Shown here piece after piece: positions 1-10,309 of a DNA stretch of 64,000 nucleotides. Numbering within the stretch: the first letter of the stretch is position 1; each line of letters starts with the position of its first letter. The position numbers were made by a program, and so were the translations under genes. The notes under the pieces are model-generated. The model did not search any database. It was not told the DNA's origin and worked only from the letters and a program-made list of their open reading frames with translations. This DNA is from AP-15 sp963833745 (GTDB taxonomy: Bacteria > Pseudomonadota > Alphaproteobacteria > ATCC43930 > CGMCC-115725): the NCBI GenBank assembly GCA_963833745.1, contig CAWHZD010000007.1:620001-684000 (forward strand). The letters run 5' to 3'.

Positions 1-1301
1 CCACGCAGGGCGAGGAGGCCGGTCGCCACCGCGGCGATGATCGCAAACAGGCAGGCGCTCAAAAATATCTGCGTCGGCGGCAGTTTCAGCGCCAACAGGT
101 AGCCGCCCAGGGCTGGGGCGGCGATGCCGCCCAAGCGGCCGATGCCGAGCGCCCAGCCGAGCCCGCTCGTCCGCATCCGCGCCGGATAGAGCTTGCCGCA
201 GGTCGCGTTGGCGCCGGTCTGGCTGCCGATAATCGTCATGCCCGAGAAAAAGATCACCGCCAGCAGCAATGCATAGGGCAACGCCACCAGCGCAATCAGC
301 GCGATGAACACCGCACCCGCCGCATAATGGAAGGCGAGCGAGCGCTCGGGGCCGACGCGGTCGATCGCCACGCCGAGATAGAGGACGGCCCAGATCGCAC
401 CGAAATCCCGCAGGCTCGAAGCGAAGACCGCCTGGCTCGGTGTAAAGCCGCTCAGGTTGAGGACGGTCGGCAGCCAATAGGCGAACAGGAACAGATTCAA
501 CAGGCTGCAGAAAAAGATGACCCACAGCAGCAGGGTCTGCAGCGCATAGCCCTCGCCAAACAGCATCTTGATCGGGTTGCCGCGGGCGAGGTCGATCGTG
601 TGCCGCTCGACCTGCCCGGGGGCGATGTCGAGGCGCTGCAACAATGCCCGCTGGCGCGGCGCCAGGTTGGCTCTCGCGGCCAGGAAGCGGGGTGATTCCG
701 GCAGCCACGCCGCGATTACCAGGACCAGCACCAGCGGGAAGCCACCGCCCAGGACGAAGATGACCGGCCAGGCGAAACCCTGGTGCAGCAACAGCGCCAC
801 GATCTGGCCGCCGAGAAAGCCGCCGATCGGCGCCCCGGTAAAGGTCGCCATGATCATCGTCGCCCGCAGCCGCCGCGGCGCGTAGTCGCCGGCCAGGCTT
901 GCCGCCCCCGGAAAGGCTCCGCCGATGCCGAGCCCGGTGAAAAAGCGCAGCACGCTCAACATCCCGAGCGACCCGGCGGCGGCGCTCAGCAGCGAGGCAA
1001 CGCCGAAGATCACAAGGCTGGCGATTAACAGCGGCCGGCGCCCGAAACGGTCGCCGATCGGCCCCGCCGAAAGGGCGCCGACCATGATGCCGACGCTCGA
1101 CCACAAAAACGCAACCGTGAATGACGGCGGCGGCAGATGCCAGGTATGGATCAGCGACGGCACCGCCCAGCCGATCGAGTTGATGTCATAGCCGTCGCAA
1201 ATTTGGATCAACGTGCACAGCGCCGCGACCCGGATCTGCAGGCTGCCGAGGCGCTGGTTCTCCAGTGTCCACTCGATCGATGTTGATGATGCCTGCGCCA
1301 T
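1..1301 (-). CDS. MFS transporter, aromatic acid:H+ symporter-like (3' end cut by window edge)
   Basis: Reading the minus strand from an ATG at 1299-1301 gives about 433 uninterrupted residues that run off the left edge, close to the usual 430-450 of this family. Near the N-terminus there is a CDGYDINSIGW stretch, matching the D-G-[FY]-D element of the aromatic acid:H+ symporter (PcaK/BenK/MhpT) branch. The loop between helices 2 and 3 reads GPIGDRFGRRP, the MFS signature. Multiple hydrophobic helices follow. By family knowledge it would import a benzoate-type acid across the inner membrane. It is divergent from the HpaB-like hydroxylase gene with about 98 bases between the starts, so the two may share a promoter region and an aromatic substrate (inference). 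The exact substrate cannot be read from sequence. Confidence 0.85.
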   Translation of the reverse strand, partial: MAQASSTSIEWTLENQRLGSLQIRVAALCTLIQICDGYDINSIGWAVPSLIHTWHLPPPSFTVAFLWSSVGIMVGALSAGPIGDRFGRRPLLIASLVIFGVASLLSAAAGSLGMLSVLRFFTGLGIGGAFPGAASLAGDYAPRRLRATMIMATFTGAPIGGFLGGQIVALLLHQGFAWPVIFVLGGGFPLVLVLVIAAWLPESPRFLAARANLAPRQRALLQRLDIAPGQVERHTIDLARGNPIKMLFGEGYALQTLLLWVIFFCSLLNLFLFAYWLPTVLNLSGFTPSQAVFASSLRDFGAIWAVLYLGVAIDRVGPERSLAFHYAAGAVFIALIALVALPYALLLAVIFFSGMTIIGSQTGANATCGKLYPARMRTSGLGWALGIGRLGGIAAPALGGYLLALKLPPTQIFLSACLFAIIAAVATGLLALR

Positions 1302-1399
1302 TTGACGCCCCCCGCTCCTTCTCCCTTTTGCAGCCGTGTTGCATTTTCCGCGCCGCTGCGCAAGCCTCACAGAGCCAATCCTGACGCGGGCGTTGCCGG

Positions 1400-3013
1400 A
1401 TGAGGACGGGGGACGAATACCGCCAGGCGCTGCGCGACGGGCGCCGGGTGTGGGTGATGGGCGAGGGCTGGGCCGCCGACGTGACCACCGGCCCGGCGAC
1501 GCGGGCTATGATCGACGAATACGCGGCCTGGTACGACCGCCATCTCGCCCCGTTATGGCAGCCGATCCTGCTGTCGCCCGACGCGACCGCCGGGGAACCT
1601 GTGCCGTGGGCGTATGTCGCACCGAAAACGGCCGATGACCTGGTCGGCATGGGCCGGTCCTTTGCCAAGACGACATTCCTCAGCGCCGGCAACGTCACGC
1701 ACACCCCGGCCTATGGCAATTTGATCGCGCTCGGCGTTTTGACCGCGGCGCAATCGGGCGGCGCCCCGTCCGAGCAGATCACCGCGGCCGCAGCCTATCG
1801 TGACGGCATCGCCCGCACCGGGCACTTTTTGACCTATTGCGGCGGCGCCCCGATCATCGGCCAGCGCCTGCGTCCGGACCCGGCCCAGCGGGTCGCGCTG
1901 AAGCTCGTGCGCGAGACCGATGCCGGCATCGTGATTTCGGGTCGGCTCGGCATGCATACGAGCCCGGCCTATGCCGAGGCCGTCTATGTCGGGGCACTCT
2001 CACGGCTGGAGGTCGCCGGCCGGTCCGCGAGCTTTATCGTGCCGGTCAACGCTTCCGGCGTCACCGTGCTGTGCCGCAAGCCGGCGACCCGCGACGCCAA
2101 CCCGTTCGTCTCGCCGCTGTCCAGCCGCTTTGACGAGCTCGACGGTCAGATGTGGCTCGACGACGTGTCGATCCCATGGGAGCGCCTCTTCTTTGTCGAC
2201 CCGTCGCCCGAGGCGATCGCGCGCTGGCTGCGCTGGCATCATCTTTACGGCTGGCTGGCCAAGGCGGAGTTTACCCTCGGCCTGGCCCTCGCCCTGACCC
2301 ATGCGATGGGTCTCAAAGAACACCAGCAGACGAGCGACTATTTGATCGACCTCGTGATCACGGTGCAGACCGTGCGCAGCAGCTTGACCGCGGCCGAACG
2401 CGACCCCGATTTCACCGCGGCGGGCTATTGCTTTCCCGGCCACGCCCATCTGGCCGCGGGTGGCATCGCGTTGCTGCGAGCGCGATCGCGGATGTCCGAG
2501 ATCCTGCGGATTGTGCCCGGCTCCTCGCTCGTCGTCGCACCCGGCGACCGCGACCTGGCGGCACCTGAACTCGCTGAGGGGCTCGAGGAATCATTCGGCG
2601 GCGGCGGGTATACCGCGCTGCAGCGCGCCGCCCTCTTACAGATGGCCTGGGACCACGTCTCGTCGGCGCTCGACGGCCGCGAATCGGCATTTGAAGCGCA
2701 TGCGAGCGGCGGCCTGCCCAATTGGCGCCATTGGTTGCGCCGCAGCTTTCGCGACTACAACGCACTCGCCAATGCGGTGCTGGGCGTGCTCGACCTGGGG
2801 ATGCCGGAAATCGATCTCGACGCTATCCGCACCGCCCCGAGCGCCGCCCGCCGCGCTACCACCCCACCGTCGACCTCGGGTGGGGAGGGATCGACGAAGG
2901 CTCCCACAGTGCCCGAGACGAGCTCGCAACACCCCCGGGAGGTGGCATCTCCCAGCGGCAGAGGACCGCAATTTGATCCGGCGCGGCAACCAAATGGGCG
3001 GAGCATGGATTGA
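1400..3013 (+). CDS. 4-hydroxyphenylacetate 3-monooxygenase (HpaB) family flavin-dependent hydroxylase
   Basis: The N-terminus (RTGDEYRQALRDGRRVW followed by VTTGPATR) is the typical opening of the HpaB/PvcC oxygenase family, in which a reduced flavin supplied by a partner reductase hydroxylates a phenol; related members are 4-hydroxybutyryl-CoA dehydratases. The core occupies about residues 1-485, the usual family length. The last 50 residues are a Pro/Ser/Thr-rich tail unlike the family and overlie a 7-bp-stem hairpin at 2862-2885 (CCCCACC/GGTGGGG). The original stop may therefore have been lost, or the tail may be a readthrough. No reductase (HpaC) gene is nearby. It is divergent from the aromatic-acid permease, which suggests a role in aromatic catabolism. 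Family assignment is solid; the substrate is not known. Confidence 0.82.
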   Translation: MRTGDEYRQALRDGRRVWVMGEGWAADVTTGPATRAMIDEYAAWYDRHLAPLWQPILLSPDATAGEPVPWAYVAPKTADDLVGMGRSFAKTTFLSAGNVTHTPAYGNLIALGVLTAAQSGGAPSEQITAAAAYRDGIARTGHFLTYCGGAPIIGQRLRPDPAQRVALKLVRETDAGIVISGRLGMHTSPAYAEAVYVGALSRLEVAGRSASFIVPVNASGVTVLCRKPATRDANPFVSPLSSRFDELDGQMWLDDVSIPWERLFFVDPSPEAIARWLRWHHLYGWLAKAEFTLGLALALTHAMGLKEHQQTSDYLIDLVITVQTVRSSLTAAERDPDFTAAGYCFPGHAHLAAGGIALLRARSRMSEILRIVPGSSLVVAPGDRDLAAPELAEGLEESFGGGGYTALQRAALLQMAWDHVSSALDGRESAFEAHASGGLPNWRHWLRRSFRDYNALANAVLGVLDLGMPEIDLDAIRTAPSAARRATTPPSTSGGEGSTKAPTVPETSSQHPREVASPSGRGPQFDPARQPNGRSMD

Positions 3014-3039
3014 TCAATCGATCACCTCGGGGACAACGG

Positions 3040-3492
3040 TTATATTCTTACTGCTGGAATGAGGTATTTGGTCACCATTTCCAGCAGATCGGCGCAGTTG
3101 TTTCCCGCCCCATTGAAATATCCGATAATGTCATCACCATTGCATATTTGTACCGTAAGGCGAGACCGGGCTGTAATATTGGTGAATGAGAGGTTCTGCA
3201 CTATCGGCATTACAATTCGATTAATTGTTCGCGGTATATTGACAAACGTAACAGAACGATTGCCATCGCTCAAAGAAAAATCTGCATACATATCCCCCTG
3301 TAGCAAAATCAGATTTGAAAACTCCACCACTCCCAGATCATCGATCGGGTTCTCGATCAACACAAATTCCGGGGGCATCCCGGTAAATGTTTGGTATTCC
3401 TGAATAAGTCTCCCAATTCGCTCCGCCAGTCGCTCACCGACACCCAACCTCTCCATATACCCGATGAGCATGGAGCCATCATAGGCCGGCAT
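3040..3492 (-). CDS. Hypothetical protein, AT-rich orphan
   Basis: A 150-residue protein I do not recognise. It is likely real: an AGGAGG Shine-Dalgarno sits 7 bases before the ATG at 3490-3492, and the reading frame is closed by a normal stop. There is no signal peptide or membrane helix. The sequence alternates short hydrophobic strands (residues about 60-130) with polar turns and looks like a small mostly-beta cytoplasmic domain. Base composition is clearly more AT-rich than both neighbours, which suggests recent acquisition. It stands alone between the HpaB-like gene (convergent) and a gene-poor stretch. No function is proposed. Confidence 0.6.
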   Translation of the reverse strand: MPAYDGSMLIGYMERLGVGERLAERIGRLIQEYQTFTGMPPEFVLIENPIDDLGVVEFSNLILLQGDMYADFSLSDGNRSVTFVNIPRTINRIVMPIVQNLSFTNITARSRLTVQICNGDDIIGYFNGAGNNCADLLEMVTKYLIPAVRI

Positions 3493-3973
3493 TATGGTTC
3501 CTCCTGTCTTTGGCGCATCCTATAAATCACCCCCTCGATGTTCTGCAACATCAGCCCGAGTAAGGCAGAAAATTCTTTTCTTTGGGTTAAAAGCCCGAAG
3601 TCGAGCCCGTACGCGGGAATCCTAGGGCTTATACCAGAGCTTATACCAAGGATCGCAGGGCGCGGGGATCGGGACAGACTGGGTGTACGGGCGGGCGGTG
3701 CGGCGGGCGCAGGACGCCGGCCGGGCTCGCAGGGCTGCGGGCGCTGGCAGCGGTTTGCGAACGCCGGGATCGCGCCTCAACGGCGCCGGTTGAGCGCTCG
3801 ACCGGCCAACGCGGCGCGATCGGGGGGCACCGGGGCGCAGGGCGTCTCGGCAACGGTGCTGGCGGCTGCCGCCGGTTGTCGCGCTGGGGCGCCATCCTGC
3901 GCCGGGCGCTATAAAAGGCGCCGCCACGATGCCGGCCCGCCAACCTGACGATCCGATCGCAAGGCCTGAATTG
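3493..3973. other. Gene-poor intergenic region
   Basis: About 480 bases with no convincing gene. Open frames here lack Shine-Dalgarno sites and overlap one another on both strands. The only structure noticed is a short direct repeat GCTTATACCA at about 3628 and 3640. The composition shifts from AT-rich next to the orphan gene to very GC-rich towards the tRNA. Confidence 0.5.
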
Positions 3974-4049
<76 letters not shown>

Positions 4050-4147
4050 ACACCGGAGCGCGGCCTTATAGAGGATCGTGCGCGCGCCTGTCCAGCCGTT
4101 CGATCCGGGATTTCGAGCACCGCGCCGCCGCGCAGAACCGAGCCCGG

Positions 4148-5245
4148 TCAATCGAAGACGATCACGCCGCGCGCCACCTCGCCGGCCAGCATCAGCCGGA
4201 AACCCTCGTTGATCTCGTCGAACCGATAGGTGCGGCTGATCAAGCTGTCGAGGTCGATCTTATGTTGCATGTCGAGATCGGCAAGGATCGGAAAATCGAT
4301 ATTGGGCCGCACCGAGCCGTAATAGGTGCCGCTGATGATTTTTTCACCGTAGACGATCTGCGACGGGTTGATCGGCGCGCGGGTCGAAAACGCCGGTATG
4401 CCGACCAGCACCGCCCGCCCGCCGGGCGCGACCGCGTCGATCGCCTGCAACGCCGTCGCCTCACTGCCGATCGCGTCGAAGGCGGTGTCGACGCCGAGCC
4501 CATCGGTCAGTTCGCGCACCTGGGCAACGACCCCTCCCGCGCTGGCGTTGACGGTGTGAGTTGCCCCAAAGGTGCGGGCATAGTCGAGCTTGTTGTCGCG
4601 CAAATCGCAGGCGACGATCGGGTTGGCGCCGGCGAGCCTGGCGCCCTGGACGACGTTGAGCCCGACCCCGCCGCAGCCGATGACCAGCACGCTCGACCCG
4701 GCCGGGACGCGGGCATGGCGGATCACCGCGCCAATGCCGGTTGCGACGCTGCAGCCGATGATCGCGGCGTGGGTAAAGGGCAGGTCGCGGCGGATCTTGA
4801 CGACCTGCTCGGCGGGGCACACGACCTCCTCGGCAAAGGTGCCGATCCGCGCCATCTGGTTGACCGGCTCGCCGTTGAGCTTGACCCGCGACGTGCCGTC
4901 ATGCATGCGCCAGCGCGGCGTGTCGTCGTGGCCGATGCACAGCACCGTCCGGCCCGACGAGCAATAGCGGCAATGCCCGCAATGGGGGCGGAACGAAAAG
5001 ATTGCGTGGTCGCCGGGGTTGACCGCGGCAACGCCGGGCCCGGTTTCGGTGACGACGCCGGCCGCCTCGTGCCCGAGCACCATCGGCAGCGGCAACGGCC
5101 AGTCGCCGTTGACGATGTGCCAGTCACTCATGCACACGCCCGCGGCTTTGACCCGGACGCGGACTTCGCCGGTGCGCGGCGGCTCCTGCTCGAGATCGAG
5201 GATCTGCAAGGGCGTGTTGATCTCGGTCAAGACCGCAGCGCGCAT
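4148..5245 (-). CDS. Zinc-dependent alcohol dehydrogenase (class III/NDMA-type MDR family)
   Basis: A 365-residue medium-chain dehydrogenase. An N-terminal GroES-like domain carries catalytic-zinc residues (the Cys in AGVCMSDWH, then GHEAAG) and a four-cysteine structural zinc lobe (CGHCRYC...C). The Rossmann domain has the nucleotide motif VIGCGGVGLN followed by an acidic residue (ACDLRDNK), which favours NAD(H). It would oxidise an alcohol or reduce an aldehyde in the cytoplasm. The start is chosen because GGAGAGA lies directly upstream of the ATG at 5243-5245. It stands between tRNA-Phe and recA on the same strand as recA and 35 bases downstream of it, so some readthrough from recA is possible. 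The substrate is not predictable. Confidence 0.85.
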   Translation of the reverse strand: MRAAVLTEINTPLQILDLEQEPPRTGEVRVRVKAAGVCMSDWHIVNGDWPLPLPMVLGHEAAGVVTETGPGVAAVNPGDHAIFSFRPHCGHCRYCSSGRTVLCIGHDDTPRWRMHDGTSRVKLNGEPVNQMARIGTFAEEVVCPAEQVVKIRRDLPFTHAAIIGCSVATGIGAVIRHARVPAGSSVLVIGCGGVGLNVVQGARLAGANPIVACDLRDNKLDYARTFGATHTVNASAGGVVAQVRELTDGLGVDTAFDAIGSEATALQAIDAVAPGGRAVLVGIPAFSTRAPINPSQIVYGEKIISGTYYGSVRPNIDFPILADLDMQHKIDLDSLISRTYRFDEINEGFRLMLAGEVARGVIVFD

Positions 5246-5279
5246 GGCTCTCTCCTTGATCGGGCGGCGCGGCGCCGGA

Positions 5280-6347
<1,068 letters not shown>

Positions 6348-6361
6348 GCCGAGGCCCTCCG

Positions 6362-9098
6362 TTATTTCACAGCCGGCGCTGCGGTGCAACGCGAGGCCGA
6401 GCCGGGAGTGTACTCTCTTTGTTCCTGCACGCAATCCGAAATTTGCGATCTGGCGAAATCGCTGTTCATGACGTCTTTAACCTTAACCGCGAGCTGCTTC
6501 AAGCTGAACGGCTTGGACAAGAAGTGAATATCGCGGTCGCTGTCGAGCCGCCAGCGAAACGCGTCCTCGGCGTAGCCCGAAATAAAGATCACCTTGACCC
6601 CGGGATCGATCTCCCGCACCTCGCGGATCAGCGCCGGACCGTCCATCTGGGGCATTACGACATCGCTGATCAACAGATCCAGCGGGTCGCTCGCCTTCCC
6701 GATCAGATCGAGGGCGTCCTCGCCGCTCTTCGCCTCGATCACCCGATAACCTTTGTTGCGCAGAGCGCGCGCGCCAAACATGCGCACCGCGTCGTCGTCT
6801 TCGACGATCATGACGGTCCCGGTTCCGGTCAGATCCCGCGGTACGCCCAGTTCGACAGGTCCGGTGTGAGCCGCATTCAAATCCGCGGCAGCCAGATGGC
6901 GCGGCAGGTAAATCGCAAATGTCGTACCGCCGCCCGGAACACTCTCGACAAAGACGAACCCGCCCGTCTGCTTGACGATACCGTAGACTGTCGACAGGCC
7001 GAGCCCGGTGCCGGAGCCTACCGACTTCGTCGAAAAGAACGGCTCGAAGATTCGTGCGATATTACCGGCCGCAATGCCGACACCGGTGTCGGCGACTTCG
7101 ACCAGCACGTAGTCCCCTGCCGGCATGACCTCGTGCGCCCGCCGGACCGCACGGAATTGACGTGAATTCTCGGTACGGATCGTCAGCCGCCCGCCCTCCG
7201 GCATCGCGTCGCGAGCATTGACCGCGAGATTGATGACGACCTGCTCGAGCTGGCCCTGGTCGACCTTGACCAGCCCGAGATCGCGGCCGTGCGCAAATTC
7301 GAGCTCGATATTCTCGCCGATCAGCCGGCGCAGCAGATGAGACAGCTCGACCAGAACGTCGGTGACGTCGAGCACCCGCGGCTGGAGACTCTGCTGGCGT
7401 GAAAAGGCCAGCAGCTGGCGAACGAGATTGGCGGCGCGATTGGCGTTTTGCTTGATCTGCATAATATCGGCAAAGGCCGGGTCGCCCGGCCGCGAGCGCA
7501 GCAGAAGCAGATCGCAAAATCCGATCATCGCGGTCAAGAGATTGTTAAAGTCGTGGGCGACCCCGCCGGCGAGTTGGCCGACCGCCTGCATCTTTTGGGA
7601 TTGCGCGACTTGCGTCTCGAGATGCTTCTGCTCGGTCACGTCGATAAAATAGAGGGTGAGCCCCTCATTGGGATCGCCCGCGGGATCGGACCCCGGAATA
7701 ATCGCCGCCGGGGCGCCCGGTGTGGCACCGCCTTCAGTGGCACCGCCTTCAGGGGCACCGGCTTCAAATGTCGCGTTCGCCTCCACCGCCTGATCGAAAC
7801 GGCTGAGGAGCATGACCATGGTGCGCTCGCCCGGAACCGCCAGGCGGATTTCGACAGGGCTGCGATCCTCATCCCCGGCCGCCGCATCGGCGAGCTTCGC
7901 CGCGATCGCTTCACGGTCATCCGGGTTCAGGCAGCCGATCAATCCGCGCCCGATCAATGTCCCCGCGCCGGCTTCAAACAACTCGCCAAGCGCGCGGTTT
8001 GCTGCGACAATCCGGCCCTCGCGATCGACCACCGCGATCCCGACCGGCGCATTCGCAAAGAACCGCTGAAGCTGTTCGCGAGATTGTCTGGCGGCGGAAT
8101 CCGGGGCGTGGGGGGGGCGCCACGAGGTGCAGCGCGGCAGTCACGCGCCGTTCGGCCCCCGATCCGGCGTCGATCCGCGTGATGCTGACGTCGAGAACCT
8201 CGCCCCGGCGTGTCCTGAGTGAGGCCCCTCCCGGTTGGGCGCTGCTGCCGAGGCGATCCCGGCAGAACGCCTCCCCCACTGGGGAAGCGGCGAGAAAATC
8301 ATTCAGCCTTGCACCCTCATCGATAAGTTCGGTCGCGCCGACGCCGAGCCATTGCGCCAAGGTGCGGTTGACGGCGACAAAGCGGCCCTCGCTGTCGAGC
8401 GAATAAAATCCGGTCGATGCCCGGTCGAGGAGGTCGGCGAAGACGGCGTCGGCTGGGCTCGGCGTCGGCTGCTGCCGGTGGCGCGCGCCGGCGTCGCGAA
8501 ACGTCCACAAGCGGTATCCAGAGCGCTCGCTCCCCGGCTCGACCGAAATTTCGAACAACCGGGGCGGATCGCCGTCGGCCGGTTGCAGCCGAACGATTGC
8601 CGTCGCATGCGCGCCGATGGCCGCCTGCTCCCGCAGCCTGCGAAACGCGGGCGACGACGCGGGCTCCGCCGCCTGCTCGATCAAATCGAGCGCGAATTCA
8701 CCGGCGCCGGGGAAAAGGCGCTCAAACGCAAGATTGGCCTGGACCGCGCGGCTGCCCGACCCGATGACCAGTTGCGCTTCGGCGGCCCCGTCGAAGGCCT
8801 GGCCGAGAACATCGAGCCACCGCTCGATGACCGCGCTTACCCGACCGGCACCCGCCGCCGCCGCCGCAACGAGCGCGAAGCCGATCAACGCCATCGGCGG
8901 CATCTGACCGGCCGATCCGGCAACTGCCTGGGCGATGCCGGCGACACCGGCAATGCCGGCAATCGCCGTTAGGACCAGCGCGCCGCCGGCAAATCGATGT
9001 AGCCACGACGAAGACTGACAAACGGCCCGCAGCCCCCCGGCCATCGAAGCGCCCTGGCGGGTTCTGCCGGCGCCGACCGCGTCCGCTCCGGTGATCAT
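6362..9098 (-). CDS. cckA: Hybrid sensor histidine kinase CckA, frame broken at a G8 run
   Basis: CckA controls the alphaproteobacterial CtrA phosphorelay through ChpT and acts at the inner membrane. The first part (from the ATG at 9096-9098) has two N-terminal hydrophobic helices (about residues 35-85) and PAS-like regions. The second part has a PAS (FFANAPVGIAVVD), the H-box with GGVAHDFNN, an HATPase domain (GTGLGLSTVYG) and a C-terminal receiver (IVEDDD, phospho-acceptor Asp in ISDVVMP). The two parts lie in different frames. The break falls at a run of eight G at 8110-8117; removing one base joins them as VAPPHAPDSAARQSREQLQRF, which reads straight into the PAS. Total about 910 residues. 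Because cckA is usually essential, a sequencing error is the likeliest cause. Confidence 0.85.
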
Positions 9099-9227
9099 AA
9101 TTTTCGCCTATAGCGGTTGCACAACCGCCGCACTCTACCACAGATCGGCGGCCACGCAACTGCTTTGTTCTAGTTTTGTTTCAGAGGGCGCGTGATGCCG
9201 TCGCGCCGTCTTACCCAGTGTCGGCAG

Positions 9228-9644
9228 TCAATCGTCGCGGTGGGTGCGCTCCATGCGCTCGTGCCGTTCCTGCGCTTCGATGCTGAGGGTGGCGATCGGG
9301 CGGGCTTCAAGCCGGCGGATGCCGATCGGCTCGTCCGTCTCCTCGCAATAGCCGTAGGTCCCGTGCTCGATCCGGCCGAGGGCGTCGTCGATTTTCGAGA
9401 TCAGCTTGCGCTCGCGCGCCCGGGTGCGCAGCTCGATCGAGCGCTCGGCTTCGAGCGCGGCCCGGTCGGTCAGGTCCGGCTTGAGCAGGCTTTCCTCTTT
9501 CAGATGCAGCAAGGTGTCGGTTGATTCGGCGACCAGCGACTGGCGCCAGAGCAACAGCTTCTGCCGAAAGTATTCCACCTGGAGCGGGCTCATAAATTCT
9601 TCGTCTTCGGACGGGCGATAACCTGGCGGAAGCGACGGACCCAT
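9228..9644 (-). CDS. dksA: RNA polymerase-binding transcription factor DksA
   Basis: DksA binds the RNA polymerase secondary channel and, with ppGpp, redirects transcription in starvation. From the ATG at 9642-9644 (GGGGAG upstream) the product has 138 residues, the usual size. A coiled-coil region with Asp-rich tip precedes a C-terminal zinc-finger-like segment. The finger keeps only one cysteine (YGYCEETDEPIGIRRLEARP), as in other alphaproteobacterial DksA proteins, so it may not bind zinc in the classical way. The frame is open for 53 more codons upstream, but that extension lacks family similarity. It is divergent from sciP, with GANTC sites in between. Confidence 0.9.
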   Translation of the reverse strand: MGPSLPPGYRPSEDEEFMSPLQVEYFRQKLLLWRQSLVAESTDTLLHLKEESLLKPDLTDRAALEAERSIELRTRARERKLISKIDDALGRIEHGTYGYCEETDEPIGIRRLEARPIATLSIEAQERHERMERTHRDD

Positions 9645-9980
9645 CAGTCTCCCCGAACCCGTGAAAAAAGCGGGCCGGAGTATATGAATCAGGTGATTCC
9701 GCTTCAAGCGCGAGAATCGCATGGAGCATATTGATTTGGCACGGGTTTCCGCGAGGTGGGCGCGACCGGGCAAGCCGGACCCGAGGCAACGCGGTCGTTG
9801 CACAATCGCGCCCCCGGCCGGCGCCGTGGTTGCTCGCGACGGTTTCCACGGCGTTATTGTTGGGCATTAGGCCTTGTTTGCATAAAGCCGGTTTCTCAAT
9901 CATCAGTTAAGAAGATTGGCTCGGACTTTCAGTCTCTGGACTTAGGGATTCTTTAAGCAGTCGGAGTTTACTTTACCGCT
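9645..9980. promoter_or_regulatory. Divergent dksA/sciP control region with four GANTC sites
   Basis: This 336-base region separates dksA (minus) from sciP (plus). GANTC, the target of the cell-cycle methyltransferase CcrM in alphaproteobacteria, occurs at 9686-9690, 9695-9699 and 9714-9718 (42-75 bases before the dksA start) and at 9947-9951 (30 bases before sciP). TTAA tetramers, part of the CtrA box, occur near 9907 and 9953 but not in the full TTAA-N7-TTAA spacing. The sites are visible; regulation through them is inferred. No gene is supported here. Confidence 0.5.
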
Positions 9981-10250
9981 ATGGATGAAAAAGACACGGC
10001 GGCCGCGGAAAATCTTTTGCCGGCGCCCGACACCAAACGGTGGGTGGCGCGGCGTAAGGCGGTGATCGTCAGCGCGGTGCGCAACGGCGCACTCACTCTC
10101 GAAGAAGCCTGCCGGCGCTATCAGCTGTCGATCGAAGAATTTCATGCCTGGCAAAAGGCGATCGACGCGCATGGCGTTGCCGGCTTGCGGGTCACTCGAC
10201 TACAGATCTACCGGGACGCCCCGCCCATGCGCTCCGTCAAGCGCTATTGA
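9981..10250 (+). CDS. sciP: CtrA inhibitor SciP (DUF1153 family)
   Basis: An 89-residue protein with the DUF1153 pattern: DTKRWVARRKAVIVSAVRNG, then LEEACRRYQLS, then FHAWQKAIDAHG and a terminal LRVTRLQIYR. This is the helix-turn-helix family of Caulobacter SciP, which binds DNA or CtrA and blocks CtrA-dependent transcription in G1. Length and order match the family closely. GGAG lies about 14 bases before the ATG, a little far, so initiation may be weak. Its presence with cckA, recA and dksA makes this a cell-cycle block. Downstream, 10252-10281 holds two 14-base direct repeats (CCGACGGCGGACCA, period 16) in the convergent gap. Confidence 0.9.
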   Translation: MDEKDTAAAENLLPAPDTKRWVARRKAVIVSAVRNGALTLEEACRRYQLSIEEFHAWQKAIDAHGVAGLRVTRLQIYRDAPPMRSVKRY

Positions 10251-10309
10251 GCCGACGGCGGACCAGCCCGACGGCGGACCAAGCCGAGCCGCTGAGCGGT
10301 GCAAACCAC

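Noticed and set aside
3538..3948. 136-codon plus-strand frame upstream of tRNA-Phe
   Set aside because: Gly/Arg/Ala-rich, no start signal, and competing frames on the other strand cover the same bases.
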